Below are positions 16,786-25,241 of a DNA stretch of 64,000 nt, piece by piece. The notes beneath the pieces are model-generated. The model worked only from the letters and a program-made list of their open reading frames with translations. It ran no database searches and had not been told where the DNA came from. This stretch comes from Microbispora rosea. GTDB lineage: Bacteria > Actinomycetota > Actinomycetes > Streptosporangiales > Streptosporangiaceae. The position numbers and the translations under genes are program-made. Numbering within the stretch: the stretch's first letter is position 1; each line of letters opens with the position of its first letter. The stretch spans positions 244,977 through 308,976 of the forward strand of contig NZ_FTNI01000007.1 in assembly GCF_900156315.1 (NCBI RefSeq). The letters run 5' to 3'.

Positions 16786-18471
16786 TCAACCGACCCGCAC
16801 GATCTGGAAACCGGCGGTGGCCAGGATGCGCGGCAGGTTGCGCACGGTGTCGCGGTCCTTCTCCTTCGCGGCGTCCGAGATGTTGTCCCAGCTGTCCAGG
16901 TCGGGGTGTCTCCTGTTCTCGTCGTCGCGGACCGGGCCGCGGGTCCATTCGTCGGCGACCAGGTCCCGCAGCCACCGTTCGTGCTCCATCATCGCAAGTT
17001 GCTCGATCTCGTAGTCCTTGAAGGCGAAATGCAGCTCGGGCTCCACACGGGGAGCGAGGGCGCAGCCGATGCTCGTCAGCTTGCGGCCGATGTCCTCGGC
17101 CTGCCGCCGGTTCGCCGCCCGCAGATGTGACGGCAGGCTCTCCCACGGCACCAGCGACGGGTTGGTCGCCCGCACGTGGCGGCGCGCGGTGTTCTCCGCG
17201 ACGTAGCTCTCGTGGATCGCCCGGGCGAGCGTCTCCACCAGGTCCTCCCCGATGAGCCGCGGATCGCCGGCCTCCTCGTTGACCGCGAAGACGCGCAGGG
17301 CGCCGGACAGCCCCTCCAGGAGGTGGACGTCCTCGAAGGCCCGGCTGAAGGTGCCGGCCTCCTCGACCCGCACCACGAGCGACCCCGGCCCGCAGTTCCA
17401 CAGGCGCAGCGAGGTGAGCGCGGTCTTGAGCGCGAGGTCCTGGTCACCATGGCACACGAACACCCGCTGGGGCGGCTCGGACGGCAGCAGCTCTCCCAGC
17501 GGCAGGTCGCCGGGCGGCGCGTCGTGCGTGGTCAGCGCGCACACCTCGGTCACGAACTCGAATCTGCGGCACACGGCCTCGACGGTCCGCGCGGCGTCGG
17601 CGTCGATGACCGTCACGGGCAGCGGGTACGGCGCGGGGATCAGCCGCCGCCTGCGCGCCATCTCGACCAGCAGGCTGCGGCCGAAGGCGTCGAGCCCGAT
17701 GACGACGACGGGCTGCTCGTTCACGATCGGGTGCCGGTCCAGGAGCACCCGGGCGGCGAGCTCGTCCAGATTGAAGAAGTCGAGGCGCAGCCGGGGCCTG
17801 CCGGGAAGACTCAGCCGGCGGGCCCGCAGGGCGGCGCACAGGTCGGGATCGGAGATCAGCGCGTACGCCGACAGGGGCCGCCTGCCGCCGGCTCTGGCCA
17901 CGCCGTGCGCCGCCAGGGCGATCGCCGTGTTGACCGAGCTGTCCGGCTCGCAGGCGTACAGGACGGCGGCCCGATGGATACCGGCGGCCCGGAGGGTGCC
18001 GGGGCTGCGCGCGTCGCCCCTGATGTAGAGCACCCGGCGATCGCCGGCGGTGGCCACCGGAGCCGAGCCGATCATCACGATCCGCGTGCTCGTCGCGCGC
18101 AGCCGTTCCACCAGGGCCAGGGCCGGCGACCCCGTGCCGCACACGACCACGTGCTCCTTCGACCTGCGCGCCCGGAACCGGCGCAGTTCGGCGGCGAAAA
18201 GCAGGCGGGCTCCGTCGACGAGGGTGTAGATCGTCACGCCGGGTGCGGCGAAACGGGCGAACTCCAGCATGGCCGGAAGCGGTTTCGGCTCGTCGAGCGG
18301 CGCGGAGTCGAATACGAACAGTTGCAGGTCCCAGTAGAGGAGGTCGAGGGGAGCGGACGGCAGATCCAGCGTTTTCGCATATGTGTGCAGGCCTATATAT
18401 CCGGTCACCAGTGCGGCCACCGCAAGGCCCGCGAATACCGCACGCACCACGTAGCTCGCGGGAAAGGCCAT
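16786..18471 (-). CDS. Membrane TrkA-N / RyR-domain sensor protein
   Basis: 561 residues. One strong N-terminal membrane helix (about residues 5-25) is followed by a short region, a Rossmann TrkA-N/RCK-like domain (HVVVCGTGSPALALVERL; DARSPGTLRAAGI; EPDSSVNTAIALAA), a second Rossmann half (PVVVIGLDAFGRSLLVEMA) and a C-terminal prokaryotic RyR repeat domain with HERWLRDLVADEWTRG, RHPDLDSWDNIS and KEKDRDTVRNLP. TrkA-N/RCK domains gate channels or sense nucleotides; bacterial RyR domains have been linked to nucleotide-centred conflict systems. The ATG at 18471 has an AGGACGAGGA site, better than the GTG 27 nt upstream. It is co-transcribed with the SLOG gene. Confidence 0.85.
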   Translation of the reverse strand: MAFPASYVVRAVFAGLAVAALVTGYIGLHTYAKTLDLPSAPLDLLYWDLQLFVFDSAPLDEPKPLPAMLEFARFAAPGVTIYTLVDGARLLFAAELRRFRARRSKEHVVVCGTGSPALALVERLRATSTRIVMIGSAPVATAGDRRVLYIRGDARSPGTLRAAGIHRAAVLYACEPDSSVNTAIALAAHGVARAGGRRPLSAYALISDPDLCAALRARRLSLPGRPRLRLDFFNLDELAARVLLDRHPIVNEQPVVVIGLDAFGRSLLVEMARRRRLIPAPYPLPVTVIDADAARTVEAVCRRFEFVTEVCALTTHDAPPGDLPLGELLPSEPPQRVFVCHGDQDLALKTALTSLRLWNCGPGSLVVRVEEAGTFSRAFEDVHLLEGLSGALRVFAVNEEAGDPRLIGEDLVETLARAIHESYVAENTARRHVRATNPSLVPWESLPSHLRAANRRQAEDIGRKLTSIGCALAPRVEPELHFAFKDYEIEQLAMMEHERWLRDLVADEWTRGPVRDDENRRHPDLDSWDNISDAAKEKDRDTVRNLPRILATAGFQIVRVG

Positions 18472-18655
18472 AAATCCTCGTCCTTCGCTGGGTGGCACGT
18501 GCCTTTATCGAAAATAACCCGCCAAAAGGGAGCGCTCCAGGGGCCGCCCGGTGACAGGTGCTGCCGTTCCGAGGCCGCCGGGCCCTTTCGCACCACAACG
18601 GTTCGGAGGATCGTGGGCCTGAGATCCTTCGACGATCGACACGGAGGGCCCGGCG

Positions 18656-18790
18656 TTGACGGACGGGGTGTGGTCGGCGGATCGCGAGCGGCGCCTCGCG
18701 GTCGCGCAGCGGGGAAAGATCCATGGAGGCAGACCGGTGTTCCTGCTCCACGGGACGCCCGGCAGCCGGATCGGCCCCCTTCCACGTGAA
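18656..18790 (+). pseudogene. Alpha/beta hydrolase, N-terminal relic
   Basis: The frame from a TTG with a GGAGGG site codes for about 45 residues typical of the start of an alpha/beta hydrolase: LAVAQRGKIHGGRPVFLLHG followed by TPGSRIGPLPR. This is the beta-strand and oxyanion HGTPGSR motif, normally followed by a DRPGYG turn and the GxSxGG nucleophile. After about residue 46 the similarity ends and no such motifs occur in any frame nearby, so the gene is truncated by about 80 percent. Confidence 0.55.
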
Positions 18791-18982
18791 GGTCTGCTCT
18801 ATCGGCCACCCGTTACCCAAAAGAGAGGGACGAGCGCCGGCGGTTCGCGTAAGCGAGGGCGAGCTGCGTTCATACAATCGCTCGACCGCTTCCTCGCATC
18901 ACTGTCGTGCCGATCCTGTGAAACTCCGCCCTGCGGTTGCTGAATTCCTTGACGGGTGCCGGAATATTCCATGTCTGAGCGT

Positions 18983-19281
18983 TCACCCGAAAAGATGCAT
19001 GTCGGTAGAAGCTTCATGTCGAGTGCGCAGCTCCATCACCAGAACGGGAATCGCAAGAAGTATGCAGATGGGCCATGCCGGCCAAGGCTCGATCGCCACG
19101 AATCGGGAAGAGCGTTTGAGGCGACGTTGGTCGTCGTCGGCAGCAGGACGACAGCGATGACCGATGTAGTCAGAACCCAAGAGGTCCGGCGACGTGGCAG
19201 GACCGGCTCCTTCGGACGCTCTCTTCGAGGCGGTTCCACCGCCTGCTTGACACACCACTCGCAGGAAGCGTCTGTGACCAC
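18983..19281 (-). pseudogene. Frameshifted small two-helix membrane protein
   Basis: Two overlapping minus-strand frames each hold half of a membrane hairpin. One frame (19281 to 19036) gives RTSWVLTTSVIAVVLLPTTT and then NVASNALPDSWR. The neighbouring frame gives WPAWPICILLAIPVLVMELR, followed by a short charged tail to about 18983. The first helix, the LPDSW turn and the WPAW start of the second helix read naturally only if a one-base shift near 19090-19110 is corrected. Such hairpins are common as membrane modules in actinobacterial effector or STAND-associated proteins. Family not identified. Confidence 0.35.
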
Positions 19282-19610
19282 GTCGACGGGGATGCGAAAG
19301 TCTATAAATCCTGTGGCGCCGGCGGCGGAGCGCGGAGCCGGCCTCCGGCGATAGGGGGCAAGTCAAATAGTCGGATCAAATGAAGATGCGAATGAATTGC
19401 TCGTCTCGTCGGCCTCCGGCAGCTCCTTCAACGACATGTTGGCGCAGTTCTTGGCCACCCGCGGCGGGAAGGCGCGGGGGCGGGATTCCGTGTATGGCTA
19501 ACGCTCTGGTGAGTCACCATGCGGACCGGAAGGCGGTCGCCCTGACGACTGCATTCTGCTGTCAAGGATTGCGGGACTTACATATAGAAGGTTTCAGATA
19601 GGCTGACGAT

Positions 19611-20786
19611 GTGAGAGAGCCGCTGGTGCGGCGGATGCGGGAGTTCGGCACGACCGTGTTCGCCACGATGACGAAGCTGGCCGTGGACACGGGCTCGATA
19701 AACCTGGGCCAGGGTTTCCCCGACACGGACGGGCCGGAGCGCATGCTGGAGCGTGCGGTCGACGCCGTGCGGAGCGGCCTCAACCAGTATCCGCCGGGAC
19801 CGGGCCTTCCCGAGCTGAGGCAGGCGGTCGCCGAGCACCGCAAGCAGTGGTACGGCCTCGCCTACGACCCCGACGGGGAGGTCCTCGTCACCGTCGGCGC
19901 CACCGAGGCCATCGCCGCGGCGATCCTCGCGCTCTGCGAACCGGGCGACGAGGTGGTCGTCTTCGAGCCCTACTACGACTCGTACGCCGCGGCCGTCGCG
20001 CTCGCGGGGGCTGTGCGCAGGGCGGTCACGCTGCGCGTCGACGCGGGGCGGTTCACCTTCGACCCGGCCGAGCTGGAGGCCGCGATCACGCCCCGCACCC
20101 GGGTGATCCTGGTCAACTCGCCGCACAACCCGACCGGGACCGTGTTCACCCGCGAGGAGCTTGAGTGCGTCGCCCGGGTCTGTCTGGAGCACGACCTGAT
20201 CGCGGTGACCGACGAGGTCTACGAGCATCTCGCCTTCGACGGCGTCGAGCACGTGCCGCTCGCCACGCTGCCCGGCATGCGCGAGCGAACGGTCATGATC
20301 TCCTCCGCGGGCAAGACCTTCAGCGTCACCGGCTGGAAGACCGGCTGGGTGTGCGCTCCGGCGCCGCTCGCGGGCGCGGTGCAGGCGGTCAAGCAGTTCC
20401 TCACCTTCACCGCGAACGCTCCCTGGCAGACCGCGGTCGCGTACGCCCTGCGTGAGGAGATGGAGTGGGTCGCGGCCCAGCGGGCGGCCCTGCAGGCCAA
20501 GCGGGACCGCCTCGTGACGGGCCTGGCGGAGGCCGGCTTCGACGTGCTCAGGTCGGCGGGCACCTATTTCGTGCAGACCGACATACGGCCGCTCGGCTTC
20601 GACGACGGTCTGGAGCTGGCCCGGCGGCTGCCCGAGCTGGCGGGGGTGGTGGCCATCCCGACCCAGGTCTTCTACGACCACCCCGAACGGGGCCGTCACT
20701 ACCTGCGGTTCGCCTTCTGCAAGCGGGACGAGGTCATCGAGGAGGCGGTGACCCGTCTGCGCCGCCTCAGCGGCGATCGGGTTTGA
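19611..20786 (+). CDS. Class I/II PLP aminotransferase (DapC/MalY/KAT-like)
   Basis: 391-residue fold-type I PLP enzyme. PLP lysine is Lys235 in SSAGKTFSVTGWKTGW; other landmarks are INLGQGFPDTDGP, NQYPPGPGLPELR, the LVNSPHNPTGTVF substrate/PLP motif (Asn170s) and the VTDEVYEHLAFDG aspartate-tyrosine pair. The pattern is that of the aminotransferase group containing kynurenine aminotransferase, methionine aminotransferase and actinobacterial N-succinyldiaminopimelate aminotransferase; which reaction is used cannot be told. The start GTG lies 6 nt after a TAGGCT box (19599-19604), the layout of a leaderless transcript. Confidence 0.9.
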   Translation: MREPLVRRMREFGTTVFATMTKLAVDTGSINLGQGFPDTDGPERMLERAVDAVRSGLNQYPPGPGLPELRQAVAEHRKQWYGLAYDPDGEVLVTVGATEAIAAAILALCEPGDEVVVFEPYYDSYAAAVALAGAVRRAVTLRVDAGRFTFDPAELEAAITPRTRVILVNSPHNPTGTVFTREELECVARVCLEHDLIAVTDEVYEHLAFDGVEHVPLATLPGMRERTVMISSAGKTFSVTGWKTGWVCAPAPLAGAVQAVKQFLTFTANAPWQTAVAYALREEMEWVAAQRAALQAKRDRLVTGLAEAGFDVLRSAGTYFVQTDIRPLGFDDGLELARRLPELAGVVAIPTQVFYDHPERGRHYLRFAFCKRDEVIEEAVTRLRRLSGDRV

Positions 20787-20821
20787 TCACCCAGCGTCAT
20801 CGCCCGCCTGCTTCCGGCGGA

Positions 20822-20851
20822 TGGTACCAGCGTGATACCAGACCATAGGAT
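20822..20851 (+). promoter_or_regulatory. Toxin-antitoxin operator/promoter
   Basis: Upstream of the antitoxin are the palindrome TGGTACCA (20822-20829) and a second TACCA half-site (20836-20840), making TGGTA-n9-TACCA, then a -10-like TAGGAT (20846-20851) six nt before the ATG. Ribbon-helix-helix antitoxins usually bind such short repeats, so autorepression is inferred. Confidence 0.5.
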
Positions 20852-20857
20852 GGAGGC

Positions 20858-21061
20858 ATGGCCATGACGCTTCGCCTGACCGACGAGCAGACCGAGGCCC
20901 TCCGGCGGCGCGCCGAGAAGGAAGGCCGGAGCATGCAGCAGATCGTCGTCGCCGCGGTGGAGGAGTACCTCGCCCGGCACACCGCCGACGAGGAGGTGCA
21001 CCGCCTCGGTGTCGAGGCGGTGCGACGCTGGAAGCCGGTGCTCGACCGCCTCGCCCAGTGA
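20858..21061 (+). CDS. Ribbon-helix-helix antitoxin of a Doc-type module
   Basis: 67 residues. The N-terminal MTLRLTDEQTEALRRRAEKE strand and helix plus GRSMQQIVVAAVEEYLARH are a typical RHH (CopG/Arc-like) DNA-binding fold. The C-terminal 25 residues (EEVHRLGVEAVRRWKPVLDR) would bind and neutralise the toxin encoded next, with which it overlaps by 4 nt (GTGA). ATG 20858 fits a leaderless start from TAGGAT; ATG 20864 would instead have a GGAGG site at the right distance, so the first two residues are uncertain. Pairing of Doc with an RHH rather than a Phd antitoxin is a known variation. Confidence 0.85.
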   Translation: MAMTLRLTDEQTEALRRRAEKEGRSMQQIVVAAVEEYLARHTADEEVHRLGVEAVRRWKPVLDRLAQ

Positions 21062-21438
21062 CCGGCCACCTCTCGGTCGAGCAGGTTCTGGATCTGGCCG
21101 AACTGGCCGTTGAGGGCACACCCCGATTCCGGGATCTCGGCCTGCTCGACTCGGCCGTCCACCGGCCGCAGGCGAGAATGTTCGACCAGGAGGCATACCC
21201 CGGCCTTCTGGCGAAGGCAGCCGCGCTGCTGCACTCACTGGCGATCAACCACCCCCTCATCGACGGGAACAAGCGGGTGGCCTGGGTCTCCACCGTGGTC
21301 TTCCTCGCCTACAACGGCGTGGAGGTGGACACGGACGACGACTCGGCCTACGACCTGGTGATCGCGGTGGCGTCGGGAAAGCTCACCGAGGTCGACGAGA
21401 TCGCGGACGTCTTGCGCGGCTTCACCGCCTCATCCTGA
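21058..21438 (+). CDS. Doc-type Fic-domain toxin
   Basis: 126-residue Doc/Fic toxin. The active-site motif is HPLIDGNKR (residues 65-73), close to the Doc form HxFxDxNKR rather than the AMP-transferring HPFxxGNGR, so phosphorylation of a translation factor such as EF-Tu, as shown for Doc of phage P1, is the likely activity. The preceding helix (YPGLLAKAAALLHSLAIN) and the following WVSTVVFLAYNGV are typical. Start GTG overlaps the antitoxin stop. The last 17 nt overlap the convergent TMEM175 gene. Confidence 0.9.
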   Translation: MTGHLSVEQVLDLAELAVEGTPRFRDLGLLDSAVHRPQARMFDQEAYPGLLAKAAALLHSLAINHPLIDGNKRVAWVSTVVFLAYNGVEVDTDDDSAYDLVIAVASGKLTEVDEIADVLRGFTASS

Positions 21439-22063
21439 GCACCCGGAGCGTGCCGGCGGCGACGAGCGGGGTCGCCAGCCACAGGAAGGGCACCGCGGCG
21501 ACCGCCCACGCGCTCACCGCGGCGGTCAGCAGCCAGTAGATCCCGATGGCCACGTAGATCCTGGCGTTGCCGCGCAGACGTCGCAGGTCGGCGTCCGGCT
21601 GGTGCAGGCGCTGCGCCAGCACCATGGTGAACAGCGCCCCCTGGGCGAGCAGCAGGATGGCTTCGTTGCCGGCGAACAGGCCGGTCGCCAGGGCCCTGCC
21701 GTCCGCCTCGGCCGGCAGGTGGCTGGCGTTGGTCTCGCCGAAGAGCGACGTCGTGTACGGCAGGACGGCCACGAAGAACAGCAGCGGGATGTGCAGCAGG
21801 AGCATCGACTGGGACACCCGCTCGATCTGGTCGAACAGGGTGTGATGGGCCCGCCAGGCGAACCAGAGCATGAGAAAGGCGATGGCGAAGGCCATGAAGG
21901 AGCCGAAATGGTCGCCGAAGAACGCCCCCAGTCGCTGGAAGTCCTCGCCCTCCGGACGGGGGAGTTCCAGGGCGAGCAGCGTGATGGCGATCGCGAAGAT
22001 CGCGTCGGTGAAGACGCCGACGCGTTCGTGTGTGAGCCCGGGACGCACCTGAGGCGTGGCCAT
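21422..22063 (-). CDS. TMEM175-family membrane channel protein
   Basis: 213-residue membrane protein of the bacterial TMEM175/DUF1211 family of potassium channels. The signature FTDAIFAIAITLLALELPRP corresponds to the family FSDxxxxxxxTLLxL pore helix, followed by about five more helices (FMAFAIAFLMLWFAWRAHH; MLLLHIPLLFFVAVLPY; the last near residues 175-200). Bacterial members form tetrameric K+-permeable channels. ATG 22063 is preferred because GGAG lies 6 nt upstream; an ATG 12 nt earlier lacks a site. It is monocistronic, convergent with the toxin-antitoxin pair. Confidence 0.88.
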   Translation of the reverse strand: MATPQVRPGLTHERVGVFTDAIFAIAITLLALELPRPEGEDFQRLGAFFGDHFGSFMAFAIAFLMLWFAWRAHHTLFDQIERVSQSMLLLHIPLLFFVAVLPYTTSLFGETNASHLPAEADGRALATGLFAGNEAILLLAQGALFTMVLAQRLHQPDADLRRLRGNARIYVAIGIYWLLTAAVSAWAVAAVPFLWLATPLVAAGTLRVLRMRR

Positions 22064-22289
22064 GCGGATCTCCATGAGAGGGGGGCAGTGGGGAGCATTC
22101 TGGCAGAAGCCGCCTCGGACGGGAGGCGGCAGGCGACGGGACGGCCATGGGCCCGGACCCGATGGGAACGGTCTTACCGCAGGGCTCCGAGCTGGGTTTG
22201 CCGAGCTTGGTGAAATCTGCCCATGGATGCGGCAGGGGTGGGCGAGAGTCGCCAATGAAGGCCCGGATGAGGCTGGATAGTTTCCGGAT

Positions 22290-23225
22290 GTGGGCGGACG
22301 CGTACTGATCGCACTGGGCGGCAACGCCATGACGGCTCCCGACGGGAGCGCGTCCCCGGCCGACCAGCAGCGGGCGATCGGCGAGGCGATGGCCCACGTG
22401 GCGGCGCTCAGCAGGGCCGGGCACGAGGTGGTGCTCACCCACGGCAACGGCCCCCAGGTCGGCAACCTCCTGCTGAAGAACCAGCTCGCCGCCCACGTCG
22501 TGCCGCCCGTGCCGCTCGACTGGTGCGTGGCCCAGACCCAGGGCACGATCGGCACGCTCATCATGAACGCCCTGCAGCGCGAGCTGGGGCACGCCCGGGT
22601 GGCGGCGATCGTCACCCGCACGCTCGTGGACCCGGCGGATCCGGCGTTCCAGGACCCCGTCAAGCCGATCGGGCGGTACTTCGGGGAGGACGAGGCGCGC
22701 CGCTTCGAGGGGCACGGCCAGGTCTGGCGGCGGTTCGACCGCGGATGGCGGCGGGTGGTCGCCTCGCCGCGGCCCGTGGAGATCCTGGACGCCTCCGCCG
22801 CCGTCGCGCTCATCGACGCCGGATTCACCGTCGTCGCGGCCGGAGGCGGGGGAGTGCCGGTCGTACGGCGGGAGGACGGCGCGCTGACCGGGATCGAGGC
22901 CGTGATCGACAAGGATCTCGCCGCCGCCGCGCTGGCGGTCGCCGTCGGCGCCACCGACCTCGTGATCGCGACCGACGTGCCGAACGCCGCCGTGGACTTC
23001 GGCACGCCACGCGCCCGCCCGATCGAAGAGATCGACGTGGCCGCCCTGCGTGAGTTGCAGGCGGCCGGTCACTTCGCCGGAGGCAGCATGGGACCCAAGG
23101 TCGAGGCCGCCGTGTGCTTCGCCGAGGAGACCGGGGGACGGGCCGTGATCACCTCGCTGCACCACATCGGTGCCGCGCTGTCAGGAAATATCGGTACGAG
23201 GGTGTACAGAGGGGTGGAGAGATAG
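22290..23225 (+). CDS. arcC: Carbamate kinase
   Basis: 311-residue amino-acid-kinase-fold protein that makes ATP from carbamoyl phosphate, or the reverse. Landmarks: [10 protein letters not shown] at the start, [29 protein letters not shown], the [12 protein letters not shown] subdomain segment, [25 protein letters not shown] and [13 protein letters not shown]. It overlaps the following ring-opening amidohydrolase by 1 nt (TAGTG). No arginine deiminase or ornithine carbamoyltransferase is nearby, so its carbamate probably comes from the ring-opening pathway, not arginine. TAGTTT sits 6 nt before the GTG start (leaderless pattern). Confidence 0.93.
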   Translation: MGGRVLIALGGNAMTAPDGSASPADQQRAIGEAMAHVAALSRAGHEVVLTHGNGPQVGNLLLKNQLAAHVVPPVPLDWCVAQTQGTIGTLIMNALQRELGHARVAAIVTRTLVDPADPAFQDPVKPIGRYFGEDEARRFEGHGQVWRRFDRGWRRVVASPRPVEILDASAAVALIDAGFTVVAAGGGGVPVVRREDGALTGIEAVIDKDLAAAALAVAVGATDLVIATDVPNAAVDFGTPRARPIEEIDVAALRELQAAGHFAGGSMGPKVEAAVCFAEETGGRAVITSLHHIGAALSGNIGTRVYRGVER

Positions 23226-24331
23226 TGCCGGATCCGATCGAGGTACGGAAGGTCCCCATCGAGAGCGTCACCGACGCCTCCGGGCTGGCGAAACTGATCG
23301 ACGACGGCGTGATCGAGGCCGACCGCGTGCTGGCCGTGATCGGCAAGACCGAGGGCAACGGCGGCGTGAACGACTACACGCGGATCCTGGCCGACCGGGC
23401 TTTCCGCGAGGTGCTCGTGGCCAAGGGCACCCGCACCGCCGAGGAGGTCGCGCAGGTGCCCCTCGTGTGGTCCGGCGGCACCGACGGCGTGCTCAGCCCA
23501 CACGCGACGATCTTCGCGACCGTCGATCCGGCCACGGCCGTCCGGACCGACGAGCCGCGGGTGAGCGTCGGCGTGGCGATGAGCGAGGTGATCCTCCCCG
23601 AGGACATCGGCAGGCCCGCCATGGTCGAGAAGGTGGCCGCGGGAGTGCGCGAGGCGATGAAGATCGCCGGTATCGACGACCCGGCCGACGTCCACTACGT
23701 GCAGACCAAGACGCCGCTGCTCACACTGTCCACGATCACCGAGGCCAAGGAGCGCGGCCAGACCGTCGTCACCGAGGACACGCTGAAGTCGATGGACATC
23801 TCCAACTCCACCACGGCGCTCGGCATCGCCGTCGCGCTCGGGGAGATCGAGACGCCCTCGGCCGAGCAGATCCACAAGGACCTGTCGCTCTACTCGTCGG
23901 TCGCCTCGTGCTCCAGCGGCGTCGAGCTCGACCGGGCCCAGATCGTCGTGGTGGGCAACGTGCGCGGGATCGGCGGGCGCTACCGCGCCGGCCACTCGGT
24001 CATGAAGGACGCCCTGGACACCGACGGGATCTGGGAGGCCATCCGCGGCGCGGGCGTCGACCTGCCGGAGCGGCCGCACCCGGACGACCTCGGCGACCGG
24101 CTGGTCAACCTGTTCATCAAGTGCGAGGCCGACCCGTCCGGTCGCGTACGCGGGCGGCGCAACATCATGCTCGACGACTCCGATGTCCACTGGCACCGCC
24201 AGATCAAGGCGACCGTCGGCGGGGTGGCGGCCGGCGTGACCGGCGACCCGGCCGTGTTCGTCTCCGTGGCGGCGGTCCACCAGGGTCCGTCCGGCGGAGG
24301 CCCGGTGATCGCCATCGCCGACCTCGCGTGA
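23225..24331 (+). CDS. Ring-opening amidohydrolase (barbiturase / cyanuric acid hydrolase family)
   Basis: 368 residues, matching the three-repeat Ser/Lys amidohydrolase family of barbiturase and cyanuric acid hydrolase (AtzD/TrzD), which opens cyclic imides. Landmarks of the three repeats include [38 protein letters not shown] with [21 protein letters not shown], and the C-terminal [15 protein letters not shown]. Barbiturate gives ureidomalonate; cyanuric acid gives carboxybiuret, which yields biuret and CO2. Which ring is used is not decidable by eye. The GTG start is fused to the carbamate kinase stop, so the two genes are one unit. Confidence 0.9.
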   Translation: MPDPIEVRKVPIESVTDASGLAKLIDDGVIEADRVLAVIGKTEGNGGVNDYTRILADRAFREVLVAKGTRTAEEVAQVPLVWSGGTDGVLSPHATIFATVDPATAVRTDEPRVSVGVAMSEVILPEDIGRPAMVEKVAAGVREAMKIAGIDDPADVHYVQTKTPLLTLSTITEAKERGQTVVTEDTLKSMDISNSTTALGIAVALGEIETPSAEQIHKDLSLYSSVASCSSGVELDRAQIVVVGNVRGIGGRYRAGHSVMKDALDTDGIWEAIRGAGVDLPERPHPDDLGDRLVNLFIKCEADPSGRVRGRRNIMLDDSDVHWHRQIKATVGGVAAGVTGDPAVFVSVAAVHQGPSGGGPVIAIADLA

Positions 24332-24482
24332 TCTTGTAGTTTGTCGCGTCGGTGCCGCCCGGCCTGCGCGTGAAGCCTTGGTGATCATGCAGAAATCCGG
24401 GCGTACGCGCCCCCGCCTGCGGCGATGTCCTCCGTGACCTTGCAGTCCGGAGGCGGCCTCCGCTGGCGGTAGGGTCGCAGAC

Positions 24483-25052
24483 ATGCCGGTCATTCCGCAG
24501 CCCCTGCGCCCCGACGACGACGGCGGCACCGACGCGCCCGTCGCCGCGGCGCTGTCGGCGTTCCAGACCGGTACGGCGACGGCGGCCGACGTCCTGGCGG
24601 TGCTCGCCGGGACGAGGCTGCTGGTGCCCGTGGTCGCGCTGCTCACCGAGTCGGAAGTGGGGGAGCACGGCCTGCGCCAGGAGAAGGAGAGCGAGATGGC
24701 CCTTCCGAAACTGGTCGGCAAGGACGGTCGCGAGGCCGTGCTCGCCTTCACCGGGACCGAGTCGATGCGCAGGTGGCGTGCGGACGCCCGGCCGGTGCAG
24801 GCGACGGCCCCGCAGGTCTGCCAGGCGGCGCGGCACGAGAGCGCCGCGGCCGTGGTGGTGGACGTGGCCGGGCCGGTCCCGTTCGTGATCGAGGGCGGCA
24901 TGCTGCAGGCCCTCGCCACGGTGGAGGAGGCCAAGAGGGACGTCTCCGCCGTGGACCGCCTCGCGCGCGAGGTGCCGGGCGCCACGGTGGCCCGTCTGGG
25001 GGCCGCTGAGGAGAAGCGCCGCGGCCGCTGGTGGAGCCGCCGCCGCGCCTGA
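24483..25052 (+). CDS. SseB N-terminal-domain protein
   Basis: 189 residues with an SseB-type domain: start PQPLRPDDDGGTDAPVAAAL, ADVLAVLAGTRLLVPVVALL, then EMALPKLVGKDGREAVLAFT and ESMRRWRADARPVQATAPQV. A C-terminal basic tail GRWWSRRRA follows. In enterobacteria SseB enhances serine acetyl transfer; in actinobacteria the family is widespread and uncharacterised. A TAGGGT box (24470-24475) stands 7 nt before the ATG, indicating a leaderless transcript. No operon partner. Confidence 0.85.
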   Translation: MPVIPQPLRPDDDGGTDAPVAAALSAFQTGTATAADVLAVLAGTRLLVPVVALLTESEVGEHGLRQEKESEMALPKLVGKDGREAVLAFTGTESMRRWRADARPVQATAPQVCQAARHESAAAVVVDVAGPVPFVIEGGMLQALATVEEAKRDVSAVDRLAREVPGATVARLGAAEEKRRGRWWSRRRA

Positions 25053-25082
25053 GCCGCCTCGGCGGCCTGGTCGTCCACGCGG

Positions 25083-25190
25083 ACGCGGTCGCTGGACAGC
25101 AACGCGGTGGTTCGGCAGGAACGCGTGGGTGAACAGGAACGCGGCGGCTGACCGAAACGCGGCCGTCCACAGGGACTCGGTTGTCCACAG
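25083..25190. repeat. Phased ACGCG repeats plus two DnaA-box-like sites
   Basis: Five ACGCG(G) cores begin at 25083, 25102, 25121, 25139 and 25157, spaced 19, 19, 18 and 18 bp, most within a looser CAGxAACGCGGxGG unit. Two sites matching the actinobacterial DnaA box (YYGTCCACA) follow at 25163-25171 and 25181-25189, the second being TTGTCCACA, and these are also 18 bp apart. A one-mismatch box TCGTCCACG lies at 25071-25079. The array fills the gap between the SseB and prepilin-peptidase genes. There is no AT-rich unwinding stretch. Confidence 0.55.
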
Positions 25191-25241
25191 GGCAGCCCGC
25201 ACCCCGGCCCCGGGCGGCGTGCGGGCGTTAGTGTCGGCCGC

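Larger units (their letters stand above)
18472..19610. other. Decayed intergenic region with gene relics
   Basis: More than 1.1 kb without an intact gene. It contains the N-terminal stub of an alpha/beta hydrolase (plus, 18656-18790) and a frameshifted two-helix membrane protein (minus, 18983-19281), given separately. A third coding-like fragment is the plus-strand frame 19355-19501, which reads like a protein C-terminus (SSFNDMLAQFLATRGGKARG) but has a stop directly before it and no good start. GC content is visibly lower than the flanks in places (around 18950-19150). I see no transposase, terminal repeats or tRNA that would explain the decay. Confidence 0.6.

Noticed and set aside
19355..19501. 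Short plus-strand gene for a 49-codon protein
   Set aside because: Coding-like near its end but with a stop directly before it and no supported start; treated as a possible relic only.
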